Source of the DNA: DATLEX01 sp035525015 | GTDB taxonomy: Bacteria; Acidobacteriota; Thermoanaerobaculia; Gp7-AA8 | Length of the DNA stretch: 10,796 nucleotides | Assembly (NCBI GenBank): GCA_035525015.1 | Contig: DATLFC010000223.1 | Location: 1 to 10,796 of the forward strand | Direction: 5' to 3' | Shown here: piece after piece, positions 6,384 through 10,796 of the stretch | Numbering within the stretch: the first letter of the stretch is position 1 | Layout of the letters: each line of letters begins with the position of its first letter | Notes under the pieces: model-generated | What the model was told of the DNA's origin: nothing | Seen by the model: only the letters and a program-made list of their open reading frames with translations | The model's database searches: none | Program-made: the position numbers and the translations under genes

Positions 6384-6766
6384 GCTTGCCCCGACGTCAG
6401 CGCGCGGACGGTCGAGACCAGATCGTCGTGCTGAAACGGCTTGCGCACCACGCCGGCGACATCCGCGGCGATGGTCTTGAGCACCGACTCCGGCGCGGCC
6501 GTCACGAGAATGACGCGCTGCAGCGCCTCGGGGTCGTTCTCGCGCAGGTGGCGGATCACGGTCATGCCGCCCTCGTGCGGCATCATCAGGTCGAGCAGGA
6601 TCGCGTCGTACCGCACCTGGCCGATGGCGTCGATCGCCTTGTGGCCGTGATCGACGACGTCGACGCGGAGTCCTCCCCGACGGAGGAGAGTGGCCATCAG
6701 CTTCTGCATCGATCGATCGTCGTCGAGCAGCAGAACGCGGGGTTTGCGTCGAAGGAACTGGATCAC
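6380..6766 (-). CDS. Stand-alone response-regulator receiver protein
   Basis: A 128-residue CheY-like receiver with no output domain. The active site is complete: D15 and D16 in RVLLLDDDRSMQ, phosphoacceptor D59 in AILLDLMMP, T89 in VILVTAAP and K109 in VVRKPF. It should accept phosphate from a histidine kinase that is not in this window. It starts at GTG 6766, 12 bases after the antiporter stop, with no strong ribosome-binding site, so cotranscription and probably coupled translation with the antiporter are likely. It is last in the lipoprotein-antiporter-receiver unit and ends in a four-base overlap with the convergent receiver; no terminator is seen there. Confidence 0.9.
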   Translation of the reverse strand: MIQFLRRKPRVLLLDDDRSMQKLMATLLRRGGLRVDVVDHGHKAIDAIGQVRYDAILLDLMMPHEGGMTVIRHLRENDPEALQRVILVTAAPESVLKTIAADVAGVVRKPFQHDDLVSTVRALTSGQA

Positions 6767-6778
6767 CGGCGGGCGATT

Positions 6779-8641
6779 CTAACCGGATCGGTCCTGCGCC
6801 GGGTCAAAGCCGAGCGAGGTGAGCTGGTCCGCGGCTTCGCTTTCGCGCTCGCTCCAGACGAGCGCGTGCAGAATGTCGCCCTTCTTCCAGGCCGTTTCGT
6901 CGTCGACCGGGACCATACTCCGTCCACGCCCGACCGCCAGCGGCAGATACATCAGCGCTTCCTCGGAGGGCTTCGGCGCGCCGGCCGGAGGAGCAGCGGC
7001 GAAAACCCACTGCCTGACCATGGCCTGGTTGCGGTCGAGCCGCAGGTTCCACGGCTCCAGCCGCCGGGGAGCGCCGAACAGAAGGCGCGTATCGAACTGC
7101 CTGACGACCTCCGCCGTGACGTTCAGGTGCCCGCTGTGAATCGCCACCCAGGCCCGCGGCGTCTTGTACACCTTGCGGGCCCGGCGTGCGAAGAGGAGGT
7201 TGACCTCGTCGTTGGTCGTCACGCCCATCGCGCCACGCCTCGTTTCGAGGTCGGCGCGCTGCAGTACGGTCTCCGACAGTCCGCTGCCGTAGATGATACG
7301 CAGCCCTTCCGCTTCGGCGGCTCGGCATAGATGCGGGTTCGAATCGATCAGGACCACGTCTTCGCCGCCGACCAGGAGAGTCTTGCCGAGCTGCCGGCCG
7401 ATCGGTTGTGCGCCGAGGAGAACGAAGCCGCTCGACGCCGGCCTCCGAAGCTTCAGGAAGTGCGCAAACAAGGTTCCGAAGACGCCGGCGGCGATGACCG
7501 TGACCGAGATGACGAGGAAGATCAGCGCGCGCAGTTGATTCCCGCCGGCGATCCCTTCGGCGTCGAGCGTCTGCGCGAACAGCGATCCGATGGCCGCGGC
7601 GACGATCCCGCGCGGCGCCATGACCGAGAGGAAGGTCTTCTCCTTCGGGGTGAGGTCGCTTCGCGCCGCGGCAACCCAGACATTCAGCGGCCGGACCACG
7701 ACGATCAGGACCGCCACCAGAACCCAGGCCGGCCAGCCGAGAGCTTCGATCTCCGCGATGCGCACGTCGGCGGAAAGCAGAACGAAGAGAAGTCCAAGGA
7801 GGAGCACGGTGAGCTGCTCCTTGAACTCGCGCAGCTCGACGAGGTTCTGTGCCTGTATGTTGCCGGCCACGAGTCCGGCCACGATCACGGCCATGATTCC
7901 GCTCTCGGACGTGATCGCGTTCGAGACGTGAAACAGCGCGAGCACGAGCGCGAGTGTGAAGACGCGCTGCATCGCCTCGGGGATGAGCCGCTCCACGCGC
8001 AGCAGACCGGCCAGCGCGAATCCGCCGATCAGCCCGAACACCACGCCGGCCAGCATCCGGAGGAGCGCGTGCCCGGCACCGGCGGCGAGCGAGCCTCCCT
8101 CGCGGGAGATGACGATCTCCAGCATGACCACGGCCAGAATCGCGCCGATGGCGTCGACGAAGATCCCTTCCGCCTGGGCGATGGTCGCGATCCGCGACTG
8201 CAGGCGCATTCGCCGGACCAGCGGCGTGATGACCGTGGGGCCGGTCACGGTGACGAGCGCGCCGAAGATCACGGCGATGGAGAGCGGCCATCGCATGATC
8301 CCCCACGCCGCGAGCGTCCCGCAGATCGCGGTCACCATCACCCCGAGCGTGGCCAGGCGCTGGATGCTGTTCGCCTCCCGGCGCAACTGGGCCCAGCGGA
8401 GGTTCATGGCCCCTTCGAAGAGGATGACCGCCACACCGAAGCCGACGAGGTTGTGGAGGCCGGCGCCGAGGGAGGAGGGCTGGACCACTCCGGCGCCGTC
8501 GGGCCCGAGGAGGACGCCGGCGGCGAGAAGGAGAATGATGCTCGGGATCTTCAGCCGCTCCGCGAGGATCTGCACGACCATCCCGGCGAACAGCGCGATG
8601 GAGATGGTGACGCTGGGATCGGATGAGAGGGGCTCGAGCAA
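6779..8641 (-). CDS. CPA1-type Na+(K+)/H+ antiporter with C-terminal TrkA-N-like domain
   Basis: The 620-residue protein has about 12-13 transmembrane helices (residues about 10-398) and a cytoplasmic C-terminal part. Exchanger motifs visible are TVTGPTVI (131-138), AQAEGIFVDAIGA with candidate ion-binding E158 and D163, and MAPRGIVAAAIG (341-352) with the conserved PRG arginine. From about 405 a Rossmann-type TrkA-N region follows (FVLLGAQPIGRQLGKTLL, VVLIDSN with D433). Its usual GxGxxG is GAQPIG, with the middle Gly replaced by Gln. A region from about 565 to the end resembles a TrkA-C-like tail. The family exchanges Na+ or K+ for H+ in pH and salt homeostasis. The start is TTG 8641; the next Met would cut into helix 1. 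It lies 15 bases after the lipoprotein gene. Confidence 0.92.
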   Translation of the reverse strand: MLEPLSSDPSVTISIALFAGMVVQILAERLKIPSIILLLAAGVLLGPDGAGVVQPSSLGAGLHNLVGFGVAVILFEGAMNLRWAQLRREANSIQRLATLGVMVTAICGTLAAWGIMRWPLSIAVIFGALVTVTGPTVITPLVRRMRLQSRIATIAQAEGIFVDAIGAILAVVMLEIVISREGGSLAAGAGHALLRMLAGVVFGLIGGFALAGLLRVERLIPEAMQRVFTLALVLALFHVSNAITSESGIMAVIVAGLVAGNIQAQNLVELREFKEQLTVLLLGLLFVLLSADVRIAEIEALGWPAWVLVAVLIVVVRPLNVWVAAARSDLTPKEKTFLSVMAPRGIVAAAIGSLFAQTLDAEGIAGGNQLRALIFLVISVTVIAAGVFGTLFAHFLKLRRPASSGFVLLGAQPIGRQLGKTLLVGGEDVVLIDSNPHLCRAAEAEGLRIIYGSGLSETVLQRADLETRRGAMGVTTNDEVNLLFARRARKVYKTPRAWVAIHSGHLNVTAEVVRQFDTRLLFGAPRRLEPWNLRLDRNQAMVRQWVFAAAPPAGAPKPSEEALMYLPLAVGRGRSMVPVDDETAWKKGDILHALVWSERESEAADQLTSLGFDPAQDRSG

Positions 8642-8656
8642 GCGATCGTCAGCGGC

Positions 8657-9124
8657 TCAGCGCAGCTTTTTCACGGTGCGGCGCTCGAATCGTGCCGCGG
8701 GGTAGTACGTCTGCAGGTAGTCGTAGAGAGCGACGACCTGCCGGTTCCCTCCGGCGCGCCAGTCGCGGTCGCGGAAGAAGTAGCGGTCGCCGGTCAGCGT
8801 CCGCAGCCCCAGCTCGAGACAGAGGTTGTCGGCCGCCTCCCGCTCGACGCAGTGCAGCCAGCCCTCGACGACGACTTCGCTGCGGAGCGCGAGGATGTCG
8901 CGTCCACCGGCACTCCAGATCAGATACTGCCGGTTCGCTTCGACGATGCCTTCGGCTCGTGCCTCGGTCGAGCCGAAGAAGCCACGCCTGATCTCGACCA
9001 GCGGAAACGACTCGAACGAGCCGGCCCTCTCTTCGCGCGACGGGACATCGGCAGCCACCGGCCGCGACGAAGTGCAGCCGAGGAGCGGAACGAGCAGCGC
9101 CAGGAGCAGGATGTGAGATTTCAT
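8657..9124 (-). CDS. Putative lipoprotein of unknown function
   Basis: A 155-residue protein with a lipoprotein signal peptide: basic start MKSH, hydrophobic core and lipobox LLGC with C17 as the lipidation site. A polar linker (about 18-37) leads to a compact mature domain. The domain contains EIRRGFFGS, YLIWSAGGRDILALRSEV, two cysteines (in LHCVERE and NLCLELG), RTLTGDRYFFRDRDW and a C-terminal ALYDYLQTYYPAARFERR. I do not recognise the family. The start is well supported by GAGGAGG five bases upstream. It is first in a unit with the antiporter and receiver. A role at the envelope near the antiporter is only an inference from context. It should lie on the periplasmic side of a membrane. Confidence 0.82.
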   Translation of the reverse strand: MKSHILLLALLVPLLGCTSSRPVAADVPSREERAGSFESFPLVEIRRGFFGSTEARAEGIVEANRQYLIWSAGGRDILALRSEVVVEGWLHCVEREAADNLCLELGLRTLTGDRYFFRDRDWRAGGNRQVVALYDYLQTYYPAARFERRTVKKLR

Positions 9125-9129
9125 GAAGA

Positions 9130-9136
9130 CCTCCTC
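9130..9136 (-). promoter_or_regulatory. Strong Shine-Dalgarno of the lipoprotein gene
   Basis: On the minus strand GAGGAGG is followed by TCTTC and the ATG at 9124. It fixes the lipoprotein start and marks the 5' end of the lipoprotein-antiporter-receiver unit. A clear promoter was not identified in the AT-richer 9137-9170 stretch. Confidence 0.75.
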
Positions 9137-9170
9137 AAAAGAAAATCGGGAGATGGTTGAATATCACATT

Positions 9171-9380
9171 ATGAAGATGCGCAAGGCGGTTCTCGGTCTG
9201 ATTCTGATTTGCCTGCCGTGGTCTCTCTACGCCGAACAGAAGTTCGAGATGGCACGCCTGGACTCCCGAGCGAACGCCGGAAGTGATTGCGATCGGTGAA
9301 GGTCACATGGCGAATATCCGCCGCCTGCGCTTCACTACGAGATCGTGCCGTGGCTCGGCCCGAAGACGCTGCGCCCGTGA
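9171..9380 (+). pseudogene. Frameshifted small secreted-protein gene
   Basis: ATG 9171 opens a frame with a convincing signal peptide (MKMRKAVLGLILICLPWSLYA, cleavage likely after SLYA) followed by EQKFEMARLDSRAN, ending at TGA 9297-9299. Protein-like sequence then continues in the +1 frame as TPEVIAIGEGHMANIRRLRF (about 9274-9333). From 9333 it returns to the original frame as HYEIVPWLGPKTLRP, ending at TGA 9378-9380. Two opposite indels, near 9265-9273 and 9331-9333, would restore one protein of about 69 residues. I do not recognise the family. The last stop directly abuts the 3' CCA end of tRNA-Val. The reading is by eye. Alternatives are a real 42-residue protein or assembly errors. Confidence 0.45.
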
Positions 9381-9455
9381 TGGTGCGGAGTGAGGGATTC
9401 GAACCCCCGACCCCCTCGGTGTAAGCGAGATGCTCTACCGCTGAGCTAACTCCGC
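9381..9455 (-). tRNA. tRNA-Val (anticodon TAC)
   Basis: On the minus strand the acceptor stem GCGGAGT pairs with ACTCCGC, followed by discriminator A and an encoded CCA. The D-arm GCTCAGCGGTAGAGC, the anticodon stem TCTCG/CGAGG with loop CTTACAC, and the T-arm GGGGGTTCGAATCCCTC are intact. The loop gives anticodon TAC, reading GUA and probably other GUN codons. Total length is 75 bases with CCA. Confidence 0.97.
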
Positions 9456-9467
9456 ACGGTGCATAAC

Positions 9468-9473
9468 CTTATA
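9468..9473 (-). promoter_or_regulatory. Probable extended -10 element of tRNA-Val promoter
   Basis: On the minus strand TGTTATAAG gives an extended -10 (TGn followed by TATAAG, five of six to TATAAT). It lies 12 bases before the tRNA 5' end, implying a leader of only a few bases. No good -35 sequence is visible. The stretch around it (about 9460-9495) is clearly more AT-rich than its surroundings. Confidence 0.5.
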
Positions 9474-9508
9474 ACAATTTACAAAGACCCTTTGATTCAG
9501 CACGGAGT

Positions 9509-9646
9509 TCAGAGCGCCGTGCACCACGGCAGCAGCGGCAGCAGGATCACGATCGCCGCGGCGATGAGGATCAGGCGTCCCGTTTTTCATCGGGCCATGT
9601 CGGTTTCCATGAGCTGCGAAGTGGCGAAGACCACCGGATCGTTCAT
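9509..9646 (-). pseudogene. Broken small membrane-peptide reading frame
   Basis: ATG 9646 opens 19 codons ending METDMAR, followed by TGA at 9587-9589. Directly after the stop the same frame encodes KTGRLILIAAAIVILLPLLP and then WCTAL before a TGA at 9509-9511, a near-perfect single transmembrane helix. A second ATG (9590) overlaps the first stop as ATGA. One A fewer in its five-A run would join it to the hydrophobic frame and give a 26-residue membrane peptide. No ribosome-binding site is clear. It may be a decayed small membrane-protein gene or chance; the frames are observed, the interpretation is tentative. The rest of 9456-9668 shows only the tRNA-Val promoter and a GC-rich inverted repeat. 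Confidence 0.3.
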
Positions 9647-9668
9647 GGGCGCAGGATACGCCGTTCAG

Positions 9669-9985
9669 TCACAGCCGTTCGCTGGCCAGTTTCTCGAGCG
9701 CGTCGCCGGTGAGGCGGAAGACCGTCCATTCGTCCATCGGCTCCGCGCCGAGTTTTTTGTAGAACTCGATGGCCGGCTCGTTCCAATCGAGCACCCACCA
9801 TTCGAGGCGGCCGCAATTCCGTTCCCGGGCCAGGCGCGCGAGACGCGCCAGGAGCGTGTGCTCCGCAGCCGTTCCTCTGTCGCCACGACGCTGCCCGCGA
9901 GCTTCTCGTACTCGGCGAGATCGCGGATGAACTCCAGGATCAGCGGGACATCTTCCGGAGAGGCGAACCGGATGGTGAACGTCAT
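9669..9985 (-). pseudogene. GNAT N-acetyltransferase gene with internal deletion and frameshift
   Basis: Two parts of one GNAT protein lie in different frames. From ATG 9985, 42 residues read MTFTIRFASPEDVPLILEF through DLAEYEKLAG and VVATEERLRS, the typical N-terminus of a spermidine/diamine-acetyltransferase-like subgroup. After about 9860 the match shifts frame to TLLARLARLARERNCGRLEW, WVLDWNEPAIEFYKKLGAEP and MDEWTVFRLTGDALEKLA, ending at TGA 9669. Intact relatives, as I recall, are about 155-165 residues, so roughly 55-60 residues between the parts are missing, including the beta4/alpha3 region with the acetyl-CoA-binding R/Q-x-x-G-x-G/A motif. The remnant cannot be a working acetyltransferase. 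Its ATG overlaps the stop of the universal stress gene as ATGA, so it was once the next gene of that operon. Confidence 0.85.
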
Positions 9986-10794
9986 TCCGGGCGGTGGGGG
10001 ACGACCATGACCGGCGTGGCCGCATGCTGGACGATGTTGATCTTCTTTTCCGTCAGCTGCTGCCTGGCGTTGATGAAGATGACGTCGGCGTCGGTCTTCG
10101 CCGCGTAGCGGATGATCTCGCGCTCGACCTCCGTGCCCCGGATGATCGTCTGCCGCGCGTTCGGGATGCGGCCGGCGAGGTCGCGCAGCGACGATTCGGC
10201 GGCGGCGACCTCCTTCTCTTCGCAGACGGTGAGCAGGTGAAGCTCGCCGCCGTGGCTCGCCGTGATGGCTGCTGCCAGTTCGAGAGCAGCCGGAGAGGTC
10301 TGGCGCGGATGCACCGGCACGACGATCTTCTTCATCGTCCCGGTCCGTTTCCGCGTCCCGTACCGGATGGCCAGCACCGGCGCCGGAGGATCGTTGACCA
10401 GCGACATCGTGGTCGATCCGATCAGCAGGTGCGCGACATGGTGCCGCCCGTGCGTGGCGATGACGACCAGATCGATGTCTTCGTCGGCCACGAACTTCAG
10501 GATCTCCTTCCCCGCTTCCGGCCCCTGCTTCACCGCGAGCCGGGTCGAGACCGATGCGTTGGACCGCCTCACACGATCGCGAAGGCGCGCAAGCTCGTGC
10601 TGTTCCGCGTACTCGTACAGACGGGGATCGGCCGGGAACCGCAGCTCGTCCGGGTGGCGCTCCCAGGTCATCCGGATGTGCAGGATGATGACTTCCGCTC
10701 CCGTCATCCCGGCGATGCGCACAGCGTCATCGAAGGCCCACTCGGAGGCGGTCGAGAAATCGGTCGGGATGAGGATTCGCCGAAACGGATACAT
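9982..10794 (-). CDS. Universal stress protein with two tandem UspA domains
   Basis: A 270-residue cytoplasmic protein. Domain 1 (about 4-144) starts with RRILIPTDFSTASEWAF (D12) and ends with a nucleotide-loop-like ATHGRHHVAHLLIGSTT followed by PAPVLAIR. The usual G-x2-G-x9-G-S/T loop has His119 in place of the second Gly, so ATP binding is uncertain. Domain 2 (about 154-267) starts KKIVVPVHPRQTSPAALELA and ends TPVMVVP, but its loop region (FINARQQLTEKKINIVQHAA) lacks the glycine motif and probably does not bind ATP. Tandem Usps help survival under starvation, oxidative or energy stress. ATG 10794 leaves only two bases in the window, so the upstream region is unseen. The stop overlaps the broken acetyltransferase gene. 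Confidence 0.92.
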   Translation of the reverse strand: MYPFRRILIPTDFSTASEWAFDDAVRIAGMTGAEVIILHIRMTWERHPDELRFPADPRLYEYAEQHELARLRDRVRRSNASVSTRLAVKQGPEAGKEILKFVADEDIDLVVIATHGRHHVAHLLIGSTTMSLVNDPPAPVLAIRYGTRKRTGTMKKIVVPVHPRQTSPAALELAAAITASHGGELHLLTVCEEKEVAAAESSLRDLAGRIPNARQTIIRGTEVEREIIRYAAKTDADVIFINARQQLTEKKINIVQHAATPVMVVPHRPE

Positions 10795-10796
10795 CA

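Noticed and set aside
5855..8626. Long plus-strand frames of 491 and 431 codons
   Set aside because: They lie opposite the canonical receiver and the antiporter (and across the plus-strand receiver in another frame). Their products are low-complexity Arg/Asp/Glu/Gly-rich and have no domain features.
9169..9174. CATAAT on the minus strand as a -10 for the lipoprotein operon
   Set aside because: The hexamer is good (five of six) but no acceptable -35 lies 16-19 bases upstream, so no promoter was called.
9500..9522. Inverted repeat GCACGG/CCGTGC with 11-base loop as a terminator
   Set aside because: No T-run follows on either strand, and short GC stems like this are common by chance at this GC content.
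9582..9590. Programmed -1 frameshift site in ATGAAAAAC
   Set aside because: The run has five, not six, A before C, and a -1 slip would not enter the hydrophobic frame; a +1 shift would be needed.
9459..10010. Plus-strand frame of 183 codons
   Set aside because: It runs antisense to the GNAT remnant and the small membrane frame, starts inside the tRNA-Val promoter region and shows no domain features.
1..10796. CRISPR array, transposase, integrase or rRNA
   Set aside because: No regularly spaced direct repeats, no recombinase motifs and no rRNA-like sequence were seen on either strand.

Overview
The window is GC-rich, densely packed bacterial chromosome. The best clue to the source is a large Ser/Thr protein kinase whose C-terminal half is a PD40/TolB-type beta-propeller. 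Such fusions are numerous in Acidobacteriota and also occur in related soil and sediment phyla. Together with high GC, frequent GTG/TTG starts and stand-alone receiver proteins, this suggests an Acidobacteriota-like organism. That assignment is inference; no rRNA is present. No phage, transposase, CRISPR array or biosynthetic cluster was seen.

Layout, left to right. 1-1202 (minus): a three-gene unit of AbrB-type antitoxin, PIN-domain toxin and a truncated DUF4105 membrane protein, tightly spaced and probably translationally coupled, with an inverted repeat over the antitoxin ribosome-binding site. 1223-3937 (minus): the kinase/propeller gene and its terminator. 4013-4179: tRNA-Asp(GTC) with a strong promoter whose -35 box contains the stop codon of the next gene. 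4176-4763 (minus): an orphan rfbC (RmlC), divergent from and overlapping the start of an AI-2E/PerM-type permease (4756-5919, plus), which is followed by a degenerate receiver (5961-6383, plus). 6380-9124 (minus): an operon of lipoprotein, CPA1-type Na+/H+ antiporter with a TrkA-N-like domain, and canonical receiver. The two receiver genes converge and share one CTAG as both stop codons. 9171-9985: a decayed zone around tRNA-Val(TAC), holding a frameshifted small secreted-protein gene, a broken small membrane peptide and a GNAT acetyltransferase gene with a large internal deletion. 9982-10794 (minus): a tandem-domain universal stress protein that overlaps the GNAT remnant by ATGA.

The recurring theme is stress and environment sensing: toxin-antitoxin, sensor kinase, ion antiporter, receivers and universal stress protein. 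I do not see a clearly new defence or biosynthetic system. The most worthwhile points are the DUF4105 gene coupled to the toxin-antitoxin pair and its inverted repeat, the mirror-image transporter-plus-receiver pairs with one degenerate receiver, the unassigned lipoprotein leading the antiporter operon, and the cluster of broken genes around tRNA-Val.
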